Assembly (NCBI RefSeq): GCF_017357105.1
Contig: NZ_CP071596.1
Span: 1,364,001 to 1,428,000 of the forward strand
DNA: 64,000 nt
Source: Natronosalvus caseinilyticus
Lineage (GTDB): Archaea; Halobacteriota; Halobacteria; Halobacteriales; Natrialbaceae
Direction: 5' to 3'
The stretch's first letter is position 1. Every line of letters begins with the position of its first letter. The notes under the pieces were generated by a model, which ran no database searches, was not told where the DNA came from, and was given only the letters and a program-made list of their open reading frames with translations. Shown here piece by piece: positions 25,915-34,437 of the stretch. The translations under genes and the position numbers were made by a program.

Positions 25915-27350
25915 GGAGGCTCTTGGAAGTGAACTACCCCTGCCTACTCACTCGCGGCTTCGCCGCTCGTTCCTTGAGGCAGAGGCTTCCTGCTTCGACG
26001 ACGAGACTTGCAGACACGGAAACCGAGTCCACAGCGGTCGCAGTCTCCACAGGCGTTGCTTCGGAGTGAACCACCCCTAGTTTCGACAGGCTACGCGATT
26101 TCACGTTCAATGCCGCGTTCCAATCCCTATCTAACTCAAACCCACACGACGGGCACGAGTGTTCTCGAATCCACAACGGCTTCTCGGTTTCGACGCCACA
26201 CCTGGCACACTCTTTCGTCGTGCCCTGAGCAGGCACTTCCACGTAGTGCGTGCCGTGCTTGTCACAGTGATGTTCGAGAATCCGGCGGAAATCACTCCAG
26301 CCCACTTCTGCCTTGTTCCGAGCGTTCCCATCACCTTCCAGCATCGACTTCACGTTCAAGTTCTCGACGAACACGGCGTCGTACTCCGTCGCGTAGAAAT
26401 GCGCGAGTTTATGCTTGTAATCGCGCTTCTTGTTCGACATGCGGGCGTGAACCTCAGCGACCCGACGCCGTTGTTTCTCCCAGTTGTTTGACTCGTACTG
26501 TTTGCGAGAGAGCGAGCGCTGCTCGCGTTCGAGGCGCTCGCGCTCGTCGGTCAAGTCGAGACGGGAGAGAGAGCGTCCGCTCGAGTCGTGGATGAAGGTG
26601 AGCACGCCGAGGTCGAGTCCAACCGTGTCCACTGCGTCGGTGTCTTCTGGCTCGGGTTTCTTTGGTTCCTCGGTGCTTATGCAGAACGACGTGTACCACG
26701 CTCCCGTCGGTTCTTTCTTCACTGTGACCTCCTTAATCGAGTCGTGCTCTGGGAGGTCTCGGTGAAGACGGATTGGAACGTCGAGCGTTTCGCCGCGGAC
26801 TTTTTTGAGTCGGAGAATTGCTCGGTCTCTCGGGCCACTCTTCTTGTCGAGTTCGAAGCCCGATTGCCGATACGTGAAACTCCGAAATTCACGCGGTTTC
26901 TTCCAGTTCAACGAGCCAACACTGTATCCCTTGGCTTTCAGTTTGCCAAGGTTGTTGATGTTGGTTCGGATGCGTTCGACAGCTTTCTGTAATACGGTAG
27001 AGTAGACCTGTTTGAGTTCGGTCCACTGTTGTTTGTGTTGTGGCAGTTTGTCTCGGACTTGCCAGACGCGCTGTCGGAGCGTCCCCTCGTCTTGTGGTAT
27101 CTTGTTGAATTCGTGGAGCGCGTTGTTGTAAACTTGTCGCACAATGTTGCGAGTCCACTCAAGGCTCTCCCGCTGTGTGGTCGAAGGGAAGAGTCGGAAT
27201 CGTGGACTGTACTCCATGCGACGTATCCCCTGCTAGTTGTTGTGTTCAGTTAACTATTCTGACCATAATCGATTGTCTCTCTTGCGGGCGCTGTATCCCC
27301 GCCCTACTCGCTCGGCTTCGCCTCGCTCCTTGAGGACGGGGGCTTAGCGC
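25915..27350 (-). mobile_element. second IS1341-type element, tnpB only
   Basis: tnpB on the minus strand is flanked by two related hairpins. The right end (25940-25985) has CTCGCGGCTTCGCCGCTCG and the left end (27300-27345) has CTCGGCTTCGCCTCGCTCC, both next to CCTTGAGG. No tnpA is present. It is inserted 10-30 bp after the ATPase gene, so the ATPase is intact. The exact end bases are uncertain. Confidence 0.7.
25934..27217 (-). CDS. tnpB: TnpB, RNA-guided nuclease (second subfamily)
   Basis: 427 residues. The RuvC residues are complete: Asp in TVGLDLGVLTF, Glu in AVFVENLNVKSM, Asp in FELDRDWNAALNV. The zinc finger is CARCGVETEKPLW followed by CPSCG. The N-terminal domain (MEYSPRFRLFPSTTQRESLE) is intact. 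It is only distantly similar to the tnpB at 16.9 kb, so it is a separate arrival. A guide RNA would be expected from the right end below 25990 on the minus strand. Confidence 0.92.
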   Translation of the reverse strand: MEYSPRFRLFPSTTQRESLEWTRNIVRQVYNNALHEFNKIPQDEGTLRQRVWQVRDKLPQHKQQWTELKQVYSTVLQKAVERIRTNINNLGKLKAKGYSVGSLNWKKPREFRSFTYRQSGFELDKKSGPRDRAILRLKKVRGETLDVPIRLHRDLPEHDSIKEVTVKKEPTGAWYTSFCISTEEPKKPEPEDTDAVDTVGLDLGVLTFIHDSSGRSLSRLDLTDERERLEREQRSLSRKQYESNNWEKQRRRVAEVHARMSNKKRDYKHKLAHFYATEYDAVFVENLNVKSMLEGDGNARNKAEVGWSDFRRILEHHCDKHGTHYVEVPAQGTTKECARCGVETEKPLWIREHSCPSCGFELDRDWNAALNVKSRSLSKLGVVHSEATPVETATAVDSVSVSASLVVEAGSLCLKERAAKPRVSRQG

Positions 27351-27407
27351 CCTCTATTTCAGCTAATCGAATCTCTGAACTCGATTTCTGACTGCTGCAA
27401 CCCCGAC

Positions 27408-28358
27408 TTAATTGCTTTTCTGAACATCAAGGGCTTCGAGGAGTACATTTCGATGTGTCCGAATTGTCGCTGTGGACGTGTTTGCTACGTCTGCGAGTTT
27501 TCTTTGTGTAATCGGGTACCCGAGTTCTTTCCCCGCTTCGTACACACAGGCTGCAGCGAATCCCTGAGGTTGACGCCCGACTGTGAGTCTAGCGTTGTCG
27601 GCGATTGTCGCTAACCTGAGCGCTCGATACCGAACCTCATCAGGCAACTCTAGTTCATTCGAGAGTCGCGGGAGAACGTTTTGTGGGCGTGGAACCACCG
27701 TTGGCAACTCGAGTGTAACATTCATGACTGCATATGCACGCTCGATCTGTGCTCGTGAGCACGTCGCTACGCATTGGATCTCACCGAGCGTTCGACCCAG
27801 CCCGTTGCATCGACAGACTGCGTACACGCTCGCTGCGGCGATTGAATCGAGGGATCGGCCTCGACAGAGATCGCGACTCTGGGCACGGCGAAAGAGCGTA
27901 CACGCCTGCTCAACGAGTGACGTTGACAACTCGAGAGCGCTCATTAGCCGACGCACTTCGCCAAGACCATATGCAAGATTCTGTTCGCGCTTTGATCGCC
28001 ACTGACTTCGTCGATGGTGATTGCGTAGTCGGTTGAGTTGGCGTTGCTTTCGTCCCGAGAGTGTGTTCCCCTGTCCATCGACGTGCCAACCGATTTCGCT
28101 CGAAAGGCCGCGGTCGTGCCGTCCGGCAGTCAAAGGCGCTCCGGTTCGACGCCGATCCGCGTTTTCACCTGAGACGAACCATTCTGCACTGTGATCGAGC
28201 AACTCTTCGTCGACGATCAACCCGCACGTTCGACAACACGTTTCACGGTTTACTGTGAGGAGTTGTCCACTGCATTCGGGACACGTTGAGTTTGACGGTC
28301 TCTCTGTATTCGATACTCGAGCAAAGCGACTGCTATATGTCGTCTGTGTAGCCATCAC
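27408..28358 (-). CDS. tfb: transcription initiation factor TFB
   Basis: 316 residues. The N-terminal zinc ribbon is TCPECSGQLLT then CCRTCGLIVDE; the B-finger region follows (EWFVSGENADRRRTGAP), and two cyclin-like repeats fill the rest (RDLCRGRSLDSIAAASVYAV and VGRQPQGFAAACVYEAGKEL). TFB recruits RNA polymerase to TATA-bound promoters. Haloarchaea have many paralogues, often on megaplasmids, that retune transcription; this copy is likely such an accessory factor. A GC-rich leader hairpin precedes the gene. Confidence 0.92.
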   Translation of the reverse strand: MMATQTTYSSRFARVSNTERPSNSTCPECSGQLLTVNRETCCRTCGLIVDEELLDHSAEWFVSGENADRRRTGAPLTAGRHDRGLSSEIGWHVDGQGNTLSGRKQRQLNRLRNHHRRSQWRSKREQNLAYGLGEVRRLMSALELSTSLVEQACTLFRRAQSRDLCRGRSLDSIAAASVYAVCRCNGLGRTLGEIQCVATCSRAQIERAYAVMNVTLELPTVVPRPQNVLPRLSNELELPDEVRYRALRLATIADNARLTVGRQPQGFAAACVYEAGKELGYPITQRKLADVANTSTATIRTHRNVLLEALDVQKSN

Positions 28359-28384
28359 TAACTCCGACGAGGCAACTACCTGTT

Positions 28385-28408
28385 CGCCCCGTCACCCCTC
28401 ATGGGGCG
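28385..28408 (-). promoter_or_regulatory. leader hairpin upstream of tfb
   Basis: The gene strand has CGCCCC and GGGGCG as a 6-bp perfect stem around a loop containing GAGGGGTGA. It ends 26 nt before the ATG at 28358. It resembles the hairpins before the SWIM gene and ardC. Confidence 0.55.
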
Positions 28409-28487
28409 ATAAACCGTCTCGAGCGATGGAATCGGAGCAACTGAAATGAACGAAACACCAGCATACCTTGCTAACAGAGCATAAGCC

Positions 28488-28778
28488 ATGGGAACGATAT
28501 CGGCGCGGATTTCGGATGATCTTGAAGCGGAACTCGAAGTATACCTCGAGGAAGAACGTCTTGATCGGAGCACCGCAGTGCGAAAACTCCTCTTGGAGGG
28601 GCTCGAGAAATGACGTCGAGAGCAAGCACTCGAACGGCTCGCTGCCGATGAGATCACGTTCACGAAAGCCGCCCAACGTGCAGAGATGTCTGTCTGGGAG
28701 TTTGCCCAGCTCGCAAAGGATCGTGACACCATGTGGGTGTCTGGCGATCACCTAGAAACCGACTTCGCGGAACTGTAA
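28488..28778 (+). pseudogene. UPF0175-like antitoxin gene with an in-frame stop
   Basis: From the ATG at 28488 the frame reads MGTISARISDDLEAELEVYL through KLLLEGLEK, then TGA at 28611-28613, then continues in the same frame as RREQALERLAADEITFTKAA through EFAQLAKDRDT to a TAA at 28776-28778. The combined 96-residue protein has a ribbon-helix-helix start and a UPF0175-like C-terminus. Related proteins have Trp (TGG) at the stop position, so one G-to-A change explains it. No toxin gene follows directly. Confidence 0.7.
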
Positions 28779-28781
28779 ATC

Positions 28782-28811
28782 GCCTCAGGTCTTGACTCCG
28801 AGGCAGTTCAC
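28782..28811. repeat. short hairpin repeat, copy 1
   Basis: GCCTCAGGTCTTGACTCCGA and the following GGCAGTTCAC match 24 or so of 30 bases at 53869-53899. The outer GCCTC/GAGGC forms a stem. It may be a remnant of an IS200/IS605-type end. Confidence 0.35.
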
Positions 28812-28828
28812 ACAGAAAACGAGGGCGA

Positions 28829-29095
28829 ATGACCTTCTATAGATTGCAAGGCAGAGTGCCACGGATCACCCGATCCGTGGTACTTAACAACTTGTTGACA
28901 GCGGTATCTAAATACAAGGCACACACTCCAGAACTCCCTGAAAAGTACGTTTGCACGCAGTGTCAGGTAATACACGCCGGTACGGTGTCCGAACAAACCG
29001 ATAACGGTCACCAGTACGATGCACCCGCAAAATGTGGATGCTGCGGTGCAACAGAACTGGTCGCCCAAGAAAATTGGCCACATTTCAATCGGTAA
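28829..29095 (+). CDS. small zinc-finger protein
   Basis: Up to 88 residues. The C-terminal half is convincing: KYVCTQCQVIHAG, then CGCCGATELVAQENWPHF, a four-Cys zinc site. The first 25 codons overlap a perfect hairpin (CCACGGATC / GATCCGTGG at 28859-28880) and are atypical, so the true start may be downstream, for example the GTG at 28877. Family unknown. Confidence 0.5.
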   Translation: MTFYRLQGRVPRITRSVVLNNLLTAVSKYKAHTPELPEKYVCTQCQVIHAGTVSEQTDNGHQYDAPAKCGCCGATELVAQENWPHFNR

Positions 29096-29112
29096 CTGGG
29101 CTCCGACGTGGA

Positions 29113-29322
29113 TCAGCCACGATCTGTATCGATACTCTTTAATTCGAACCAGACCCCGATCAAAGCGGCTACGAAAACGACGAATAGAATAGCCATTCCG
29201 ACGTTTTGTCCCCAGCCAGTAACCTGCGGTAGTAAGAATCCACCGACCCATCCTATGAGGACGCTTCCGAGGGTGACCGATGCCATCAGGAGTATCAAAA
29301 GCCGATCGGAAAACTCACTCAT
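29113..29322 (-). CDS. small two-helix membrane protein
   Basis: 69 residues with two hydrophobic segments (LLILLMASVTLGSVLIGWVG and VGMAILFVVFVAALIGVWFE) and a short charged tail (LKSIDTDRG). The start MSEFSDR and overall composition fit a real small haloarchaeal membrane protein. It converges with the zinc-finger gene. Function unknown. Confidence 0.55.
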   Translation of the reverse strand: MSEFSDRLLILLMASVTLGSVLIGWVGGFLLPQVTGWGQNVGMAILFVVFVAALIGVWFELKSIDTDRG

Positions 29323-29537
29323 ACCACGCTTTTGCTTCTGACAGCGATAAACAGGCAGCCTGAATTAGCTAAACAGAGGTAAGCTAGCCAGACAACTTGA
29401 ATTCCTTATATATGCTCTTCTCTCCTTTCTGGTCAGGCAACGGACTCATTGGCGTCTATTGATAACATTACACATGGCGACATCGACGATAGCATAGAGA
29501 TCAATATGTGGATGATATTAATCGTCAGCGAATAATC

Positions 29538-29669
29538 TCAGGAGATAAATAATATTGAGAAGAATGCGATAGCAATCGCTGACGTAAGTGTAGTTATTAC
29601 GGTGAGACCGAAACCGATAATTGGCGATATAGGAGACTTTGGATTATAATTCGTCAATTCCAGAGTCAT
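29538..29669 (-). CDS. possible 43-residue membrane protein
   Basis: An ATG at 29669 opens MTLELTNYNPKSPISPIIGF, followed by a hydrophobic helix (ITTLTSAIAIAFFSILFI) and a TGA. It sits in an otherwise empty AT-rich gap and is small enough to be missed by gene callers. A single helix after a short polar head is seen in many small archaeal membrane proteins, but chance cannot be ruled out. Confidence 0.35.
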   Translation of the reverse strand: MTLELTNYNPKSPISPIIGFGLTVITTLTSAIAIAFFSILFIS

Positions 29670-29900
29670 TTGTTAGATTATAGAACACGCAGTTGAAAAA
29701 CATATGCATCAACTCAGTACTCGATTCGTGCTCCACGCCCACTCCTGACGTTCAGCAATAAGGCGTTTCGAGCATCGGATTTGCTGAGAATATGATTGGC
29801 GAAATATCACAATTGTGATGGTGTCATAGGCGACGTACATCAACCGGTGAGAGGAATCCGCTGGTGAAATCCATTTGAGGCTGAGTCCACTAATTAGTCT
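29670..29900. other. intergenic, promoter region of the RLI-like gene
   Basis: I see no gene here. The stretch should contain the promoter of the RLI-like gene; no distinct TATA box at the usual distance could be assigned with confidence. Confidence 0.4.
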
Positions 29901-31694
29901 ATGGGTGACGCCCACTCGCGGACAGCACAAAAAGACGAGTATGCCGCGATTATCGATCAAGGGCAGCTCACCGACGAGGTTCGAAATATCGCCTTGAAAT
30001 ACGACCCCTTGAATCGGATGGGGCGCGACGGATTTCACGTCACAAAGGATGGCGAACTCCACATCGACGACGAGAAAGTGATTGAGGAACACAAAATTGT
30101 CACAAACAAGATTCCGAACGACGCAATCAAGATTGTTCGCCTGCCCGCCGAACGCGGCGAATTGGTCCATCAATACGGTGAAAACGGGTTCCGGCTCTAC
30201 GAATTGCCAGCCCCTATCGAAGACCGCGTCGTCGGTATCCTAGGCCCAAACGGAAGCGGGAAATCGACCGCGCTCCGGATCCTCGGCGGTTTGTTAAAAC
30301 CGAACTTAGGGAACGCCGACGACGAGCCAGACTGGGACGACATCGTCCGTGAGTTCCGTGGGACTGCAGTCCAGAACTACCTCGAGAAGCTTCGGGACGG
30401 CGCCGTCCAGTCTGTATATAAACCACAGCGAGTCGATCGGATCCCCGAGCGCTACGATGGGACCGTTCGAGCTCTCCTCAAGGAGCGTGACGAACGATCT
30501 ATCCGCAACGAGGCTATCGAACGGTTGGACCTCGAGGAGGTCGCTGACCGGAGTCTCGATGACCTCTCAGGCGGCGAACTCCAGCGAGTCGCGATTGCAG
30601 CGACGATCGTCGCCAACGTGGACAGCTATCTGATCGACGAACCCTCGTCATACCTCGACGCCGGCCTGCGGGTGACTATCGCACGAGCACTCAAGGAGCT
30701 TGCAAGAGGAAGGCAGGTCATCGTCGTTGACCATGATCTCATCACGCTCGATGTCGTAGCCGATAACATTCACGTCTTTTACGGGGACCCGGGCGGGTTC
30801 GGTGTCGTCTCGCGGCCGCTCTCCGCTCGACGAGGGATCAATCAGTTTCTGGATGGGCACTTACGAGGTGAAAATGTGCGCATCCGAGAAACTGCCATTG
30901 ACTTCCTCAGACGATCCGACCGACGTGACATCGACGGCGCGCCGTTCCTCGAGTTTCCGATCCTCCGAAAGGAGTTCGACTCATTTACGCTTGAAGTGGA
31001 ATCGGGTACTATCTTCGAGGGAGAGATCCTCGGAATTTTCGGTCGTAATGGCCTCGGAAAGAGTACGTTCGCGAGGCTGCTAGCGGGCGTCCTCGAACCG
31101 GATACCGGAGAACTAGAGACGAACGCGACAATCTCGTACAAACCGCAGTACCTTGATCCGCCCGTTGAAGGCACGGTCCGGGAGCTCTTTGCCAATCACG
31201 TCGATATTTACGATCAGGAGTTCGAAACGAGGATTCAGAAGCCGTTCGATCTCGAGTCACTGTTTAAACGAGAGATCAACGACCTCTCCGGTGGCGAACT
31301 ACAGCGCACTAGCATTGCACTCGCGCTCGCCAGAGACGCGGAGATATACTTGTTAGACGAACCATCAGCGTACCTTGATGCGGAACAGCGGATGTCATTT
31401 GCTGCGACGCTCCGTCAGTTCATCGATCAGACCGGTTCACCCTGTCTCGTTATCGAGCACGACCTGCTGCTGCTGGATTATCTCTCTGATCGGGCAATGG
31501 TGTTTGAAGGCAACCCTGGGGCAAACGGCATCGGTCGATCACCCCAATCTGTCCGTCAGGGAATTAATCGATTTCTCAAGACCGTCGATGTGACATTTCG
31601 GAAGGATCCAAACACTGGGCGACCGCGTGCAAACAAGCCTGGCAGCCAGAAAGATCGAGAACAGAAGAATATGGACGACTATTATAGAGATTAG
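29901..31694 (+). CDS. RLI/ABCE1 paralogue lacking Fe-S cysteines
   Basis: 597 residues, the full length of archaeal RLI. Both ATPase halves are complete: Walker A GPNGSGKST (115-123) and GRNGLGKSTF; signatures LSGGELQRVAIAA and LSGGELQRTSIAL; Walker B YLIDEPSSYLD and YLLDEPSAYLD. Canonical RLI starts with two 4Fe-4S clusters held by eight Cys; here residues 1-110 contain no Cys. The cluster region still aligns: EEHKIVTNKIPNDAIKIVRL stands where RLI has CIGCGICVKKCPFDAI. So this is not an N-terminal truncation but replacement of every ligand. RLI splits terminated ribosomes; this paralogue probably binds ribosome-like or other partners without cluster chemistry. Confidence 0.9.
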   Translation: MGDAHSRTAQKDEYAAIIDQGQLTDEVRNIALKYDPLNRMGRDGFHVTKDGELHIDDEKVIEEHKIVTNKIPNDAIKIVRLPAERGELVHQYGENGFRLYELPAPIEDRVVGILGPNGSGKSTALRILGGLLKPNLGNADDEPDWDDIVREFRGTAVQNYLEKLRDGAVQSVYKPQRVDRIPERYDGTVRALLKERDERSIRNEAIERLDLEEVADRSLDDLSGGELQRVAIAATIVANVDSYLIDEPSSYLDAGLRVTIARALKELARGRQVIVVDHDLITLDVVADNIHVFYGDPGGFGVVSRPLSARRGINQFLDGHLRGENVRIRETAIDFLRRSDRRDIDGAPFLEFPILRKEFDSFTLEVESGTIFEGEILGIFGRNGLGKSTFARLLAGVLEPDTGELETNATISYKPQYLDPPVEGTVRELFANHVDIYDQEFETRIQKPFDLESLFKREINDLSGGELQRTSIALALARDAEIYLLDEPSAYLDAEQRMSFAATLRQFIDQTGSPCLVIEHDLLLLDYLSDRAMVFEGNPGANGIGRSPQSVRQGINRFLKTVDVTFRKDPNTGRPRANKPGSQKDREQKNMDDYYRD

Positions 31695-31696
31695 GC

Positions 31697-32050
31697 GAGA
31701 AAACCCCCGACTGAAGTCGTGGGATGAATCGCCGCACTGTTCGCAACCACTGAAATCGCAACGTATGAGTGTCCATACTACGTATCCGTAGTTGTCGTTG
31801 CGATGGTTCCCCATCGTGATTGACTGTCCGAAAACTGGCAGTTGACCTGGTGTTTGCCTCATCAAAAAGTAAGCCTTCGGACGACCAGACCGACGGTAAA
31901 CAACCAGGTACCTCCGAGTCCTGTACAGGATAGGTGTAACGGGGGCGTGGCACTCCCATCGGCGTGTCGGGTCGTAAACGTACGTTCCCAAACCAGCGCA
32001 TTGCGGTGCGGGCGTGGGAAGCCCACGACTGTAGTCGTGGGAGGATGTCA
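31697..32050 (+). mobile_element. tnpB-less IS200/IS605-type cassette (MITE/MIC-like)
   Basis: The left end GCGAGAAAACCCCCGACTGA with hairpin (CGACTGAAGTCG) matches the left end of the 16.7 kb element. The right end ACGACTGTAGTCGTGGGAGG ends ATGTCA, like the other right ends here. Inside is no gene but several stems (CGCAAC...GTTGCG near 31757-31803; ACCTGGTGTTT...AAACAACCAGGT). It begins 3 bp after the RLI-like stop. Such cassettes move in trans and may keep a guide-RNA-like right end. Confidence 0.65.
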
Positions 32051-32109
32051 CGCCTCGTGATGCCGTCAAGAGAGGATCGCCTACGTGTACCGCGAGAGAC
32101 GCTGCACCA

Positions 32110-32126
32110 CGCCCCATCAATGGGCG
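32110..32126 (+). promoter_or_regulatory. possible leader hairpin
   Basis: CGCCC (32110-32114) pairs with GGGCG (32122-32126) and ends 23 nt before the ATG at 32150. The form CGCCCCATCAATGGGCG resembles the hairpins before tfb, ardC and the SWIM gene, though it is shorter. Confidence 0.35.
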
Positions 32127-32149
32127 GGCGAAGCTATTTGGACTCAACT

Positions 32150-32476
32150 ATGTTGCTGTGTGGCATGCACCCCGTTCTTCCGATCACTCTCGAAACGCCG
32201 GACGAGATCTTGGTGGGCGAACCCGTCACCGTCCGTGTTCGCGATCACTGGAAAAGGCCCGTCGAGGGTATCACCATCAGAACCCGTCGTCGGATCTTGG
32301 TACGGACTGACGACACGGGACGCTGTCGAATCGAACTTGCCGCTCCCGGATTCTGGAAACTCCTCGTCGTTAAGTCACCCGACGAACGGTTCGCGTACGA
32401 ACCTTTGACGGCGCTCGTCCGAGTCCTTCCCGGCGCGTCGCCGCTCACCGACCGCGTCGCAGCCCCAGCCACGTGA
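32150..32476 (+). CDS. carboxypeptidase regulatory-like domain protein
   Basis: 108 residues from the ATG at 32150, or 103 from 32165. A beta-sandwich pattern is seen: LPITLETPDEILVGEPVTVR, then RDHWKRPVEGITIRTRRRIL, then TDDTGRCRIELAAPGFWKLL. This matches the small haloarchaeal family related to carboxypeptidase regulatory domains. No signal peptide or anchor is visible. It lies just after the tnpB-less cassette. Function unknown. Confidence 0.75.
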   Translation: MLLCGMHPVLPITLETPDEILVGEPVTVRVRDHWKRPVEGITIRTRRRILVRTDDTGRCRIELAAPGFWKLLVVKSPDERFAYEPLTALVRVLPGASPLTDRVAAPAT

Positions 32477-32622
32477 AGCGGACCGAGAACCGAACGTTCG
32501 AGACGTTCACCGATTTGGTAGGGTTCTCGAGACCACGGGCGGGTGCAACTCGTATACGCAGAGGGTCGATTCCGGTGAGCCAGCCCCATCACTCAAGCCG
32601 GCTTCGAAATCGGTGGCGGGTC

Positions 32623-32730
32623 TGTGGCCCGACGATGAAGTATCTCGGAAACTCGGAACCGGCTCGAAACGGCCACCACGCCTCTGTGTTCGAGTGTTCG
32701 ACGTGTGGCGAACGCCGGCTCCGTGGCTGA
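32623..32730 (+). pseudogene. zinc-finger protein remnant
   Basis: In one frame the sequence reads VCGPTMKYLGNSEPARNGHH then ASVFECSTCGERRLRG and a stop. Related small haloarchaeal proteins begin with a full CxxC pair followed by MxYLGNSEPARNG. Here only one Cys of the first pair is left and no start codon in a fitting position is visible, so it looks decayed. An ATG at 32635 would give a 31-residue peptide. Confidence 0.35.
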
Positions 32731-33228
32731 AACTGCTTCTACGTACTGAAACCGAGGGCGTAACCCTGTGAGCGAGCGGTGCATGAATACGACGGGCCAA
32801 CAGCCTTGTCACTCATCGGTGGAGGTCAGCCCGGTCTGATACCCTCCCATGCCAGAGGATACAGACCGTTAGGCATCGAAGCGGACGAGTCGCACCATCA
32901 TAACCCGGCCACTCCCCCAGGTGGCCGTTTTTGCTACCGATCCACGTACTGGAACCTGTATTTCGAGGGTAACTACTCGCACAGGGAGGTAAGGAGAAAC
33001 GCGATCGCCATAGGTGTTAGCGTCGCGTTTGGCCGGGGCAACAAGGACTACGTCGCTGAAAACTTCGAGAACTGGATGGGCTAGACGAGCAACGTCGCGC
33101 CGAGCGAGAACGCTCCGGCGGCCGATCGACCGACGACGACTGACCGCTCAGTCCTTCTTCGCAGTGGCCGCGTTCACATTCTGGCGGCGCCAGCAGGAAG
33201 CAAAAAGATGAGTTCCACGGGGGAGAGA
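32731..33228. other. no convincing gene
   Basis: A plus-strand frame at 32779-33084 (ending GRGNKDYVAENFENWMG) is open but its first half is low in acidic residues. I cannot match it to a family and do not call it. Nothing else is seen. Confidence 0.4.
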
Positions 33229-34290
33229 CTACCTCCCGAGTCCGCGCACGTCCCGTTCGAGGAGGGTCGCGTACTCGAGGCGGACTCGACGAGCGCGTTC
33301 ATCCGAGATCGTCTCATCAGCGTAGATCTGGTCGGAAATCGGATGATACCGAGTCGTATCGAAGTTCATCTGTTCTAGATACTTCCAGACTGACGTCGAG
33401 TTCAATCCTCGTTCGATCGCCGCATCGCTGAGGTGCTGGAGGTTGGCATACTCCGGGATTCCAATTCGGTCGGACTCGATCCCTGGGTCACCGATTTCGA
33501 CCGGTAGGTCATCGGTCAGCCGGACGAGTGGGACCAGATCCGCAAGCAGTTGCAGGATCTGGGACGGGAGTGTTGTGTCGGGCGACCGCCACTCGACGGT
33601 CGGAGTCTTATTGCGGAGTCTGACCGGTGTCACCACGACATTTTCACGGTCGAACAACTCGCCGAACTGCTCCGGAGTGACGTCGCGCTTGAGCGCCATT
33701 GCTCGCAGTTCGTCGTAGACCTGTTGGAGTCGTGACTCCCACTCGGCCACATCGTCGGTATACTCCCATAGCACCCGGAACTTGCCGAATTTGTAGCCCG
33801 CCTTGTACCGGTAGGCATAGGCGCGAGAAGAACACGCCAGTCGTTCGCTCTTGTAATAGGGTGACGAACAGGCGAGAGCCAGCGCCGGGTCGAGCGCCGT
33901 CAAGAGGTTCAACTGCCGGGCTACGTTCCCTTTCTCGAAGTGAACGTGGGTACCCGCGCAGTTTTTCGCGACTTCCAGGCCGTCTCCGTAAATCTGCTCG
34001 AGGAACTCCCCTCGTTCCGAGGGGATACCTGATGGATTCTCACTGAGCGGTGTTCCCAGTGGAACGAGCCTTCGGTCTGTTTCGGCTGCTTCTTCGAGGA
34101 GGCGCTCGAGGACATCCCGAAGACTGTCCGCGATGGTAGCAACTGAGTTCCCTGGCGGTGTCTGAACTTCGATGAGCGATTCAACGAATTCGGGAAGGGC
34201 ATCGTCGTGTACCTCGGTGAGGTCGTGGCCGTCACAGAGGTGCCCATACTCGTCGACGACCCAAAACTCCATTTCAAGTCCGATAGTCAT
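33229..34290 (-). CDS. gshA: glutamate-cysteine ligase (GCS2/YbdK family)
   Basis: 353 residues from the ATG at 34290 (MTIGLEMEFWVVDEYGHLCD); the frame to 34374 adds a non-conserved leader. Family motifs in order are EMEFWVVD, VEVQTPPGN-like EVQTPPGNS, LVPLGTPLSE, CAGTHVHFEKGNV, ALALACSSPYYKSERLA, TPVRLRNKTPTVEWRSPDTT and the C-terminal VRLEYATLLERDV. The enzyme joins glutamate and cysteine with ATP to make gamma-glutamylcysteine, the main low-molecular-weight thiol of haloarchaea. It is divergent from the 2-oxoacid dehydrogenase genes. Confidence 0.85.
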   Translation of the reverse strand: MTIGLEMEFWVVDEYGHLCDGHDLTEVHDDALPEFVESLIEVQTPPGNSVATIADSLRDVLERLLEEAAETDRRLVPLGTPLSENPSGIPSERGEFLEQIYGDGLEVAKNCAGTHVHFEKGNVARQLNLLTALDPALALACSSPYYKSERLACSSRAYAYRYKAGYKFGKFRVLWEYTDDVAEWESRLQQVYDELRAMALKRDVTPEQFGELFDRENVVVTPVRLRNKTPTVEWRSPDTTLPSQILQLLADLVPLVRLTDDLPVEIGDPGIESDRIGIPEYANLQHLSDAAIERGLNSTSVWKYLEQMNFDTTRYHPISDQIYADETISDERARRVRLEYATLLERDVRGLGR

Positions 34291-34437
34291 TCCTGATTCT
34301 AGGGCCCACACGGGGATAAACATCTCACCGACCAGTATTGTCAAATCGAACTTTGGTATTTTATGATAGCGCATTCACCGTTAGATGCCGTCGTACACTG
34401 GGCCGCGCATTAACTCGCTCGAGCGCATGCCTTCGGT

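Noticed and set aside
32779-33084. 101-codon plus frame
   Set aside because: First half lacks acidic residues and the second half has no family pattern; no promoter or coupling seen.
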